A stretch of 64,000 nucleotides of DNA. Origin: Hyphomicrobium sp. NDB2Meth4. GTDB lineage: Bacteria; Pseudomonadota; Alphaproteobacteria; Rhizobiales; Hyphomicrobiaceae. Numbering within the stretch: position 1 is the stretch's first letter; each line of letters opens with the position of its first letter. The stretch covers positions 424,501 to 488,500 of the forward strand of contig NZ_FPEJ01000001.1 in NCBI RefSeq assembly GCF_900117445.1, read 5' to 3'. Below the pieces are notes generated by a model. That model was not told the DNA's origin, made no database searches, and saw only the letters and a program-made list of their open reading frames with translations. Below, one piece after another: positions 19,694-28,229 of this stretch. The position numbers and the translations under genes are program-made.

Positions 19694-20203
19694 CTAATCC
19701 AAGGAGCGGACATCCTCCAGTGCGAGTGTCCCCGGCACGATGGTGATCGGGATCGGAAACTTGCCCATGGCGCTGCCCGCGGCGAGCGATGAAACCAGTG
19801 GTCCGGGACCGGCAGCTTCCGCCGACGCCCCGAGAACCAGCACGGCAATATCCTCGTCCTCATCGATCAACTTACGGATTTCCTCGCCCTTTGCGCCCTC
19901 GCGGATCACTTCCTCGCAGGCGACGTTCTCATAGCCAGCGAGGTTGAGTTTGCGCCGCATGAGCCGGAACAGCGCCTTCGCCTTGGCTGTTTCCTCCTCG
20001 ATCTGCTGCTGGCGCACGTTGATCCAGTGCTGGAATTCCTGCGGCACGATGACGTAGAGCAGCACCAGCGATCCGGAAGAGCGCTGCATGCGGTTGGCCG
20101 CGTAATAGAGCGCCGCCTCAACCTCGGGAGTCTCGTCGACGATCACGAGAAACTTCCGAAATTTGTCGGCTTCGAACGAGCGGCGTTTGATTCCCGTAGT
20201 CAT
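19694..20203 (-). CDS. Universal stress protein family (UspA) protein
   Basis: A single UspA domain in 169 residues. It begins FRKFLVIVDETPEVEAALYY, contains an ATP-site-like region (VLVLGASAEAAGPGPLVSSL) and ends with PIPITIVPGTL, the usual last beta strand. The ATG at 20203 (MTTGIKRRSF) fits the family better than the upstream 20230 start. The trpS-uspA-nfu order is typical of Rhizobiales. The function is stress-related but not known in detail. Confidence 0.88.
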   Translation of the reverse strand: MTTGIKRRSFEADKFRKFLVIVDETPEVEAALYYAANRMQRSSGSLVLLYVIVPQEFQHWINVRQQQIEEETAKAKALFRLMRRKLNLAGYENVACEEVIREGAKGEEIRKLIDEDEDIAVLVLGASAEAAGPGPLVSSLAAGSAMGKFPIPITIVPGTLALEDVRSLD

Positions 20204-20335
20204 CTTGTCATGCTGCCATGCTGCGGCCACTCACGCCATAACTCTCGCACACACTTGGCATCCCGGAAACGTCGAGCGCAGCGCGATGCTGTTCGGATGT
20301 CGAAGCGGGGACGTTAGCCACTCTTGGCCACAGAA

Positions 20336-20381
20336 GGCGGCGAGGGCCAAGGCGCCCCGCCGCTCGTGTCAGTCCCGATCA
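20336..20381 (-). repeat. Intergenic repeat, trpS copy (short)
   Basis: Directly after the trpS stop, on the minus strand, lies TGACACGAGCGGCG (20371-20358), followed by GGGCGCC...GGCC pairs. The same 14-base box follows the stop codons of murJ and phaZ. This copy appears shortened and lacks the CCGGCGC-TTG-type hairpin seen in the other two. Confidence 0.55.
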
Positions 20382-21437
20382 ACTTCTTACGAAGCCAACC
20401 ACGTCTTTGACCTGGTTCATTATCGGCGTCGCAATCGCCCGCGCACGCGCCGACCCGTCGGCGAGGATACGGTCGATCTCCGCCGGATCGCCCATCAGAC
20501 GCACGATCTCAGCGCGGATCGGCCCCAGCTTCTCCACCGCGACCTCGGTCAGGGCTTTCTTGAAGCCCGTGAAGATGCTCGGCCCCTCCTTCGAGGTGTC
20601 GATCAGCATCTGCAATCCGGCTTCCTTGCTGGTGCCGGCCAGCGCCGCATAGATGCCGACGAGGTTGTCGATTTCCGGCCGCGCTTTCAGCTCGTCGAGG
20701 TTGCTTGGCGGCGCCGACTCCATGTCGGTCTTCGCCCGCTTGATCTTGTCGGCGATGACGTCCGTGTCATCCATCAGATTGATCCGCGACATGTCCGACG
20801 GCTCGGACTTCGACATCTTCTTGGTGCCATCGCGCAGGCTCATCACGCGCGTTGCGGGCCCGGTGATCACCGGCTCGGGCTGCGGGAAGAGAATGCCGTC
20901 TTCGTACCCGGCCTCGACGATCTGCTCGCGGAAATCGTTGTTGAACTTCTGGGCGATGTCGCGGGCCAGCTCCAGATGCTGCTTCTGGTCTTCGCCCACC
21001 GGCACGTGCGTTGCCTGATAGGCGAGAATGTCGGCCGCCATCAGGTTCGGGTAGGCGTAAAGGCCAACCGAAGCGTTCTCGCGGTCCTTGCCCGCCTTCT
21101 CCTTGAACTGCGTCATACGGTTCAGCCAACCGAGCCGGGCAACGCAATTGAACACCCAGGCCAGCTCGGCGTGCGCCGCCACCTGGCTCTGATTGAAGAC
21201 GATGCTCTTCTTCGGATCGAGGCCGGACGCGATATAGGCCGCCGTCACCTGGCGGATCGCGTTCTTCAGCTCCTTGGGGTCCTGCCACACCGTGATCGCG
21301 TGCAGGTCGACAACGCAGTAGATGCACTCGTGCGTCTTCTGCATCTCGATCCATTGCACCATAGCGCCAAGATAATTGCCGAGGTGCAAGCTGCCGGTCG
21401 GCTGCATGCCGGAAAAGACGCGCTCTTTGAATGCCAT
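20379..21437 (-). CDS. trpS: Tryptophanyl-tRNA synthetase
   Basis: A class I aminoacyl-tRNA synthetase of 352 residues that charges tRNA-Trp. The HIGH-like signature is [18 protein letters not shown] (about 9-26) and the KMSKS loop is [10 protein letters not shown]. Length and organisation are those of the bacterial TrpRS. It lies between murJ and uspA on the minus strand, with 171 bases or more of spacing on each side. Confidence 0.97.
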   Translation of the reverse strand: MAFKERVFSGMQPTGSLHLGNYLGAMVQWIEMQKTHECIYCVVDLHAITVWQDPKELKNAIRQVTAAYIASGLDPKKSIVFNQSQVAAHAELAWVFNCVARLGWLNRMTQFKEKAGKDRENASVGLYAYPNLMAADILAYQATHVPVGEDQKQHLELARDIAQKFNNDFREQIVEAGYEDGILFPQPEPVITGPATRVMSLRDGTKKMSKSEPSDMSRINLMDDTDVIADKIKRAKTDMESAPPSNLDELKARPEIDNLVGIYAALAGTSKEAGLQMLIDTSKEGPSIFTGFKKALTEVAVEKLGPIRAEIVRLMGDPAEIDRILADGSARARAIATPIMNQVKDVVGFVRS

Positions 21438-21667
21438 GGGAGCCCCTTGAAGTGATTGCGCGCGTTATGGCGCGCCCCGCCCAAACGCGCAAGCATCGCG
21501 GACCGCATGGAAGGCATACCCTCCACTCCGTCATGGCCGTGAAGACGGCCATCCACGCAAGCTTCCTCGGACTCGACGATTGGAGAGCACACCAACGCCG
21601 ACGCTGGCGTAGACAGCCGCCTGCGCGGCCGTGACGTTTAAGGGAGACCTCCCACTAGCGGCCAAAA

Positions 21668-21768
21668 CCGGCAAGGGCGCAACGCGCCCCGGCGCAAGCG
21701 CCGGGTCTCAGCTCGCGCACCGTCCGCTCTACACAAAGATTCCCGCCGCCCGTGTCAGCCCAAAATCA
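21668..21768 (-). repeat. Intergenic repeat, murJ copy (full)
   Basis: On the minus strand, starting at the murJ stop: TTTTGG, then TGACACGGGCGGCG (21757-21744), a variable 35-40 base middle, AGCTGAGAC, and a perfect hairpin CCCGGCG-CTTG-CGCCGGG (21705-21688), then GCGC...GCGCCCTTGCC. The phaZ copy (33713-33808) has the same order of blocks. Confidence 0.65.
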
Positions 21769-23352
21769 ACTCGGACTCTTCCGCGACAGGAACCGGCGCA
21801 ACTGCTTCCGGTCCAGCGCCCCGGTGGCAAACACCGCGACGACGTAGGCGATGAACCCCGACCCGACCAGCGCAACCAGCGCCGCGGCGCGTTCGAATTC
21901 CGGCGTCGGCGGCTTGAACTTGCCATCGAGCAGATCAGCAACAACCCACAGCACCACGCCCATGATGATGCTCGCCGCGATGATCCGCGGCAGCGTCTGC
22001 TTCAACCGCTTGTCGGCGATGAAGTGCCCATGGCGGGCGAGAGTTGCATAGAGCAGCCCGGCATTGAGGAAGCCGCCCAGCGTCGTCGCCACCGCGATGC
22101 CCAGATGCGGCATCCACCCCAGATGGCGGAACACGAAGAACAACGCGATGGAGCCGATGGTATTCGCCGTCAGGCTGATCGTCGCGTAGATCATCGGCGT
22201 GCGCGTATCTTCGCGCGCAAAGTACGCCGGCGAAAACACCTTGATCAGCACGAAGCTCGGCAGACCGATCGCGAAGATCGCCAGAGCCCACGCCGTTGCC
22301 GGCGTATCGGAGGCCGTGAAAGCCCCACGCTCGAACAGCGATGCTACGATCGGAGTCGGCACCACCGCGAGCGCAACCGCAGCCGGCAGCGTCAGCAGCA
22401 TTGCAAACTCGAACGAGCGGTTCTGGCTATCCATCACCGCTTCATGGTTCTCGGCCCTCAGATGCCGCGCCACGTCCGGCAGCAGCACCACGCCGATGGC
22501 AATCCCCACGATGGCAAGCGGCAGTTCATACAGCCGGTCGGCGTAGTAGAGATACGAGACCGCGCCATTCTGCATCGAGGCGATCACCGTGCCGATCACG
22601 ATGTTGATCTGCGTGACGCCACCAGCGATCACGCCGGGGATGCCAAGCTGGATGAGGCGGCGCATGCCTTCCGTCATCCGCGGCCGGCGCAATTTCAGCC
22701 AGATACCATTGCGGCGCAGACCATCGAGCAGCACCACGAGCTGCAGGATGCCCGCCGCGAACACGCCCCACGCCTGGATCACACCTGCCGTCGGATCGTT
22801 CTGATATCCGAGCCACAAGCCGATCAGCGTCGCCGCCATCATCGTCACGTTGAGTACGATGGAAACGGACGAGCTTTCGACGAACTTCCCGAATGAGTTC
22901 AGCACGCCCGACATCAGCGCGACGAGCGACATGCACAGCAGGTACGGCATCGTGATGCGCGTCAGCAGCACGGCGAGATCGAACTTCTCCGGAGTTTCGC
23001 TGAACCCTGGCGCCAACCCGTACATCAGCAGCGGCATGCTGATCTCGGCGATCACCGTCAGGATCAGCAGGATAAAGACCAGCCCCGACATCGCCTCCTC
23101 GGCGAACGCCCGCGCCGTCTCCTTCCCCTCGCCCTCCAAGCGCTTCGCAAACAGCGGCACGAACGCGGCGTTGAATGCGCCTTCGCCGAACAGCCGCCGG
23201 AACAGGTTGGGGAACCTGAACGCCACGAAGAACGCGTCCGCCACCATGCCCGATCCCAGGATCGCGGCGATAAGGATGTCGCGTAGAAAGCCGAATACGC
23301 GGCTCAACAGCGTGAGGCCGCCGACGGTCGCGAAGGAGCGATAAAGCTTCAT
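21766..23352 (-). CDS. murJ: Lipid II flippase MurJ (MviN)
   Basis: MurJ moves lipid-linked peptidoglycan precursor across the inner membrane. The protein has 528 residues and about 14 TM segments. Its N-terminus is characteristic: FATVGGLTLLSRVFGFLRDI, then VADAFFVAFRFPNLFRRLFGEG. The ATG at 23352 (MKLYRSFATVGG) is the family start; the frame stays open to 23517 but that part lacks similarity. It is divergent from the rhomboid gene; in many rhizobia glnD would be the next gene upstream. Confidence 0.95.
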   Translation of the reverse strand: MKLYRSFATVGGLTLLSRVFGFLRDILIAAILGSGMVADAFFVAFRFPNLFRRLFGEGAFNAAFVPLFAKRLEGEGKETARAFAEEAMSGLVFILLILTVIAEISMPLLMYGLAPGFSETPEKFDLAVLLTRITMPYLLCMSLVALMSGVLNSFGKFVESSSVSIVLNVTMMAATLIGLWLGYQNDPTAGVIQAWGVFAAGILQLVVLLDGLRRNGIWLKLRRPRMTEGMRRLIQLGIPGVIAGGVTQINIVIGTVIASMQNGAVSYLYYADRLYELPLAIVGIAIGVVLLPDVARHLRAENHEAVMDSQNRSFEFAMLLTLPAAVALAVVPTPIVASLFERGAFTASDTPATAWALAIFAIGLPSFVLIKVFSPAYFAREDTRTPMIYATISLTANTIGSIALFFVFRHLGWMPHLGIAVATTLGGFLNAGLLYATLARHGHFIADKRLKQTLPRIIAASIIMGVVLWVVADLLDGKFKPPTPEFERAAALVALVGSGFIAYVVAVFATGALDRKQLRRFLSRKSPS

Positions 23353-23488
23353 GGGCGGTGAGCGGTAGCCGAGCCTTGGGCGGAGAGCAAGCGGCCTCTT
23401 GCTGCACTTGCTGCCATTTGCGCCATCGTTGACATCGCTACCGTGATTGCGTGACAACGATGCACGTAGGCTGTGGAGGATAGGGCCG

Positions 23489-24148
23489 ATGTTCCCCCTG
23501 GGAGACGACAATTCCACGCGGCGTTCAACGCCGTTTGTTACCTACGCCCTCATCGCCATCAATGTGCTCGTCTTCCTGCAGGAGACTCAGGCGGGAGAGG
23601 CTTTCATCCAGCAGTGGGCCTTCACCCCGGCGCGTTTCGGCGCCGACCCGTCCGGCAGCCTGGTGACGATCTTCACCGCGATGTTCATGCACGGCAGTTG
23701 GATGCACCTCGGCGGCAATATGCTCTATCTATGGATCTTCGGCGACAACGTCGAAGACAACTTCGGCCACCTGAAGTATTTGCTGTTCTACCTGCTCGCC
23801 GGCATCGCCGCGACGTTCGCTCAGTACTTCATCAGTCCGGGATCCAACATCCCGAACCTCGGAGCCTCCGGGGCCATCGCCGGCGTGCTAGGCGCCTACC
23901 TGCTGATGTTCCCCAACGGAAAGGTCAACGTCCTGATGCGCGGCGGGGTCGTTGCCGTACCGGCGATCCTTGTCCTCGGTCTCTGGTTCGCCCTCCAGCT
24001 CTTCTCCAGCGTCGGATCCCTCGCCACGACCCAGGGCGAGGAACAGGGGGGCGTGGCCTTCATGGCCCATGTCGGCGGCTTCGTGGCGGGCTTCCTGATG
24101 GCCTTCCTCTTCCGAGGTAATAGTAACGATCCGCGCATTTCCGCCTGA
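23489..24148 (+). CDS. Rhomboid family intramembrane serine protease
   Basis: A 219-residue polytopic membrane protein with 6 or more TM segments. It has the catalytic Ser in NLGASGAIAG (Ser at about 127) and the catalytic His in the last helix (AHVGGFVAGFLMAF, about 198). FMHGSWMHLGGNMLYLWIFG is the conserved loop 1 / TM2 region with the HxxxN-type polar residues. The ATG at 23489 follows TGGAGG at good spacing; an upstream TTG (23447) is less likely. Substrates are unknown. It is divergent from murJ. Confidence 0.92.
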   Translation: MFPLGDDNSTRRSTPFVTYALIAINVLVFLQETQAGEAFIQQWAFTPARFGADPSGSLVTIFTAMFMHGSWMHLGGNMLYLWIFGDNVEDNFGHLKYLLFYLLAGIAATFAQYFISPGSNIPNLGASGAIAGVLGAYLLMFPNGKVNVLMRGGVVAVPAILVLGLWFALQLFSSVGSLATTQGEEQGGVAFMAHVGGFVAGFLMAFLFRGNSNDPRISA

Positions 24149-24250
24149 CCGGACGGCGCAATTGCCATTGCCTCGCCTTGAACCCTTGGGCTAATTGGCG
24201 CATCAGTTTGTTTGGTGCCGAGGCTGCGTGCCAAAGCTCGGGAAAATGCG

Positions 24251-25372
24251 ATGCTGCGGCTGGCTTTTACATTCGTCCTTTTGCTGCTGATGCTCTTCGG
24301 CGGAGCTGTCTGGCTGCTCGGTCTCGAACCGCAGCTTCCCTCCGTCGACCGTGAGGCCAAGAAGCAGGAAGAACCGGCAACCAAGGCTGACACCGCGAAC
24401 CGGCAGCCTGCGGACGATATCGATGCGCTGCACAAAGCTCTCGAGCGCAACCCCACCCCCTCCGATGGCTCGGCAAGCTTCGACATTGCCCGCATCGATC
24501 CTGAAGGCACCTCAGTCTTCGCTGGCCGCGGCGAACCCAATTCACTTGTGACCATCACCGTCGACGGCAAAGAGATCGGCACCGCGCAGGTCGACGAAAA
24601 CGGCGAGTGGACCTTCACGACCGAGGGGAGAATTTCAAATCCCGACGGCAAGCTGGCCCTGTTCAAAGCGCCTCCCGGCTCTGTCCCACGTGACTTCGCC
24701 GCCGCCGAACCGAAAGCGCCGAAGAAGCCATCCTCCGCCGCGGAGTCTGCCGAGACGAGCCAGAAGACGGCTCGCGCTGTCACCTCCAACATGCTGAAGA
24801 GCCTCGAAGGCATGGTCGCCGAAGCGCGCAAGGCCGAGGAAAAGACCGAGGACCGCGCCACCGTTCCAGAGCCCGCCGTTGCGCCGACAGCGCCCGCCGC
24901 GGCCGCGCCGTCCAGCAGCGCGTCACCAGCACCGGCCGGCGAAAGAACGCCGTTGCCCGAAAGCGCCGCCACGCAGAAGTCTGCCGCCGCTAGGACCGAC
25001 CCGCTACCGGAAGCATTACCGCGCGCTTCGGTGCCCGTCCCCGTCACCTTCGTCTACAACGAGGCGACACTGACGGGCGAAGGCCGCCGCGCTGCCAAGC
25101 TTCTGCTCGAATATTTGCAGATCAAACGGTTTCCCAGGATCACGCTGACCGGCCACGCCGACGAGCGCGGCAGCGACGAGCTCAACATGAACCTGTCTCG
25201 TGATCGCCTGGAGACGGTAGCCCGCTTCCTGCGCGAGGGCGGCTATAACGGACAGCTGGACCTCGTCCCCAAGGGCAAATCGGAGCCCTACACCGGCGTC
25301 GTGCGCGGTGACTTCAGCCAGGAAGACCTCTGGCAGCTCGACCGCCGCGTCGAGCTTCTCGTCTCCCGCTGA
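24251..25372 (+). CDS. Membrane-anchored OmpA-domain protein with Ig-like module
   Basis: A 373-residue envelope protein. An N-terminal TM anchor (LAFTFVLLLLMLFGGAVWLL, about 4-23) is followed by a short bacterial Ig-like module (VFAGRGEPNSLVTITVDGKE, then GEWTFTTEG, about 85-125). A long Ala/Pro/Glu-rich linker (about 150-260) comes next, then a C-terminal OmpA-like peptidoglycan-binding domain with LTGHADERGSDELN (about 296-309) and NLSRDRLETVARFL. It probably ties the inner membrane to peptidoglycan. The start at 24251 (MLRLAFTF) places the TM anchor at the N-terminus. It converges on glnD with a 27-base gap. Confidence 0.85.
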   Translation: MLRLAFTFVLLLLMLFGGAVWLLGLEPQLPSVDREAKKQEEPATKADTANRQPADDIDALHKALERNPTPSDGSASFDIARIDPEGTSVFAGRGEPNSLVTITVDGKEIGTAQVDENGEWTFTTEGRISNPDGKLALFKAPPGSVPRDFAAAEPKAPKKPSSAAESAETSQKTARAVTSNMLKSLEGMVAEARKAEEKTEDRATVPEPAVAPTAPAAAAPSSSASPAPAGERTPLPESAATQKSAAARTDPLPEALPRASVPVPVTFVYNEATLTGEGRRAAKLLLEYLQIKRFPRITLTGHADERGSDELNMNLSRDRLETVARFLREGGYNGQLDLVPKGKSEPYTGVVRGDFSQEDLWQLDRRVELLVSR

Positions 25373-25399
25373 TCAGCAAGACGCACCCGCGCCCCCCGC

Positions 25400-28189
25400 C
25401 TACTCCGCCGGAGGCGCCACCGCCTGCGCATCCTCGCCCGGCTCTTCTAGGACTTCGAGCAGGCCCTTGCGGATCGTTTCCTGCCGCTGCTTGCTGTCGA
25501 CCTTCTTACCCGTCAGGTCGGTCACGTAGAACACGTCGACGGCTTTCTCGCCGAACGTGGTCACGTGCGCCGACGTAATGTCGAGCATCAGGTTCGAAAG
25601 CGTGCTCGTCAGCTGGTAGAGAAGGCCCGGACGATCGCGCCCCGCCACCTCGATCACAGTGAACTGATCCGACAGGCCATTGTTGATGATGACGTCCGGC
25701 TCCACCGTGAACGCCATCACTCGGCGTGTCGGCGGCCCGCGGTCGGCAAGCAGCGAATCCAGCCAGGCATCTCCGCGCAGCAGCCGCCCGATCAGATCAC
25801 CGATCCGCTTTCCGCGCCGCAGCTCGTCCTCGTCTTGGCTAAAAGCGCGGTTGAGCAGGAACGTATCGAGCGCATAGCCATCCCGCGTCGTCATGATGTG
25901 CGCGCCCGCGATGTTAGCGCCGGCCGCTGCGCACGCGCCCGCAAACAGTGACAGCAGCCGCGGATGATTGGGCGCGACGATCGTCAGCTCTGTTATGGCG
26001 GTAAAGGCATCGGTGCGCGTGTCTGTGGCGAGATGCAGGCCTTCAACCTCGGCCCGGCGCAGAAGACGCGCATGCTCGACCCGGCGTTCGGCATCGGTCC
26101 GCAGCCAATAGTCCGGATAATGCCGGTCGATGTAGCGATCGATTTCCTCGTTGGACCAATCGGTCAACGACTGGCGCAGCGCGATCTGCGCCTCCGCCGT
26201 GCGTTGGCCGCGCTGCATCTGCGTATGGCCGCCAGCCACCAGCGGTTCGGTCTCGTAATAGAGCGTTCGCAGCAACTGGCCTTTCCAGCCATTCCATACG
26301 CCTGGGCCCACCGCGCGAATATCCGCAACCGTGAGCAGCAGCAAAAGCTTCAGCCTTTCAGGACTCTGCACCACGTCGGCAAAGTCGCGGATCGTCTTCG
26401 GGTCGGACAGATCGCGGCTCTGCGCGATATTGCTCATCGTCAAATGCTGCTCGATCAGCCACGCGGTCGTCTCGGTCTCTGCCGGCGTCAGGCCGAGCCG
26501 CGGTCCCAACACGCGGGCGATGCGCGCACCGACGATCGAGTGATCCTCTGTCTGCCCTTTCCCGATGTCGTGCAGGAACGCCGCCACATAGAGCGCGCGA
26601 CGGTTCTTGATCGTCCCGATGATCTCCGTCGATAACGGCAGCTCCTCGCCAGTACCGCCGCGCTCGATGTCCGCAAGCATGCCCACCGTGCGCACCAGGT
26701 GCTCGTCGACGGTATAGCTGTGATACATATTGAACTGCGTCATGCCGACGACGCGCCCGAATTCCGGCACGAAGCGCCCCAGCACCCCCGCCTCGTTCAT
26801 GCGCCGCAGCGACATTTCCGGGTTGGCGTGCCCGGTCAGCAGCTCGATGAAAATCCGGTTCGCTTCGGGGTTTTCGCGCAGGCTATCGTCGATCAGCCTT
26901 TGCGATTGCCGCAACAGGCGGATTGCGTCCGGATGCAGGAACGAGTTCGACAGATGCGCTTCGGCGAAAAAGCGTATGAGGTTCACCGGATCGCGCTTGA
27001 ACACGTCCGGGTCTGCGACGTTGAGCCGATCGTTGTCGATACGAAAATCCGTGCGCACGCGCAGCTGTCGGCGCTGCTTCCAGTTCAGCGGACGCAAGAA
27101 GCGTGAGATGCCCGGCGACGCTTTGAGCTGCTGCATCTCCAGCGCCGAGCACAGGATCGTCGTCAGGTCGCCAACCTCCTTGGCGACGAGAAAGTAGTGC
27201 TTCATGAAGCGCTCGACGCTGCGCAATCCGCCACGATCGTTGTAGCCGAGCTGCCGCGCCAGCCACGGCTGCACGTCGAACGTCAGAACCTCTTCGGCCC
27301 GCCCGCTGCCGAAATGCAAAAAGCAGCGCACCGTCCAGAGAAAATCTTCACACCGCCGGAACGTCGCCACTTCGTCCGGCTGAAAGATACCCGCAGCCAC
27401 AGTCGCCGCGCCGACACCCTGACCGTAAAGATACTTCGACAGCCAGTGCAGCGTGTGCAGATCGCGCAGCCCGCCTTTGCCGTCCTTCACGTTCGGCTCG
27501 ACACGATACCGGCTGCCGCCCGTTTGCTTGTGGCGCGAGTCGTACTCTTCCATCTTGGCGTCGATGAAATCGCGCGCCGTGCCTGCCACCACTTCATTGC
27601 GGAAGCGATCTTCGAACTCGCTGTAGAGCTGCGCATCGCCGTGAATGAGCCGCGCGTCCAGCATCGACGTGCGCACCGTAATGTCGGCGCTCATCTTGAC
27701 GCACTGGTCGACCGTGCGCGTCGCGTGCCCGACCTTGAAGCCAAGATCCCAAAGCACGTACAGCATGTACTCGGCGACGCTCTCGCCCCATGCCGTCTGC
27801 TTGTACGGCAGCAGGAACAGCAGATCGATATCGGACCCCGGCGCGAGCAGTGCGCGGCCATATCCGCCCGTTGCCACGATCGCCATGCGCTCGGCGTCGG
27901 ACGGATTGGTTGCCCGGTAGACGTGCGCGACCGTATAATCGTAAAGGACGCGCGTCAGCTCATCCTGAAACTGCGACAGGCCAGCCGCACACCGCCGCCC
28001 CCTGTGGTCGGCTTCCAAGCCCCTCCGCGCTGCATCGCGCGCTTCCGCCACTAGCTGCTTCAGCCGCTCGATCATAGCGGGACGGGCTTTCTCGATGTCA
28101 CCGCCGTTGTCGCGCAAGTTCGCCGTCAACTCAGCGCGTAGCTGCTGCGAGTCGAAGTAGGGAGCGGTCTGTTGGATAGCCTTGTCCAT
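25400..28189 (-). CDS. glnD: [Protein-PII] uridylyltransferase / uridylyl-removing enzyme GlnD
   Basis: The nitrogen sensor that uridylylates and de-uridylylates PII proteins according to glutamine level. Of 929 residues, the N-terminal nucleotidyltransferase domain has GGYGRALLAPGSDIDLLFL (about 108-126). A GlnD_UR/UTase region and an HD hydrolase domain follow (VAAFLHDIGKGQTEDHS), then two C-terminal ACT domains (ITELTIVAPNHPRLLSLFAG and FTVIEVAGRDRPGLLYQLTS). The mutS-glnD order is conserved in Rhizobiales. Confidence 0.97.
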   Translation of the reverse strand: MDKAIQQTAPYFDSQQLRAELTANLRDNGGDIEKARPAMIERLKQLVAEARDAARRGLEADHRGRRCAAGLSQFQDELTRVLYDYTVAHVYRATNPSDAERMAIVATGGYGRALLAPGSDIDLLFLLPYKQTAWGESVAEYMLYVLWDLGFKVGHATRTVDQCVKMSADITVRTSMLDARLIHGDAQLYSEFEDRFRNEVVAGTARDFIDAKMEEYDSRHKQTGGSRYRVEPNVKDGKGGLRDLHTLHWLSKYLYGQGVGAATVAAGIFQPDEVATFRRCEDFLWTVRCFLHFGSGRAEEVLTFDVQPWLARQLGYNDRGGLRSVERFMKHYFLVAKEVGDLTTILCSALEMQQLKASPGISRFLRPLNWKQRRQLRVRTDFRIDNDRLNVADPDVFKRDPVNLIRFFAEAHLSNSFLHPDAIRLLRQSQRLIDDSLRENPEANRIFIELLTGHANPEMSLRRMNEAGVLGRFVPEFGRVVGMTQFNMYHSYTVDEHLVRTVGMLADIERGGTGEELPLSTEIIGTIKNRRALYVAAFLHDIGKGQTEDHSIVGARIARVLGPRLGLTPAETETTAWLIEQHLTMSNIAQSRDLSDPKTIRDFADVVQSPERLKLLLLLTVADIRAVGPGVWNGWKGQLLRTLYYETEPLVAGGHTQMQRGQRTAEAQIALRQSLTDWSNEEIDRYIDRHYPDYWLRTDAERRVEHARLLRRAEVEGLHLATDTRTDAFTAITELTIVAPNHPRLLSLFAGACAAAGANIAGAHIMTTRDGYALDTFLLNRAFSQDEDELRRGKRIGDLIGRLLRGDAWLDSLLADRGPPTRRVMAFTVEPDVIINNGLSDQFTVIEVAGRDRPGLLYQLTSTLSNLMLDITSAHVTTFGEKAVDVFYVTDLTGKKVDSKQRQETIRKGLLEVLEEPGEDAQAVAPPAE

Positions 28190-28229
28190 AGCCTGCGCGG
28201 CGTCGGCTGACTGACCGCAATTCTCCTAA

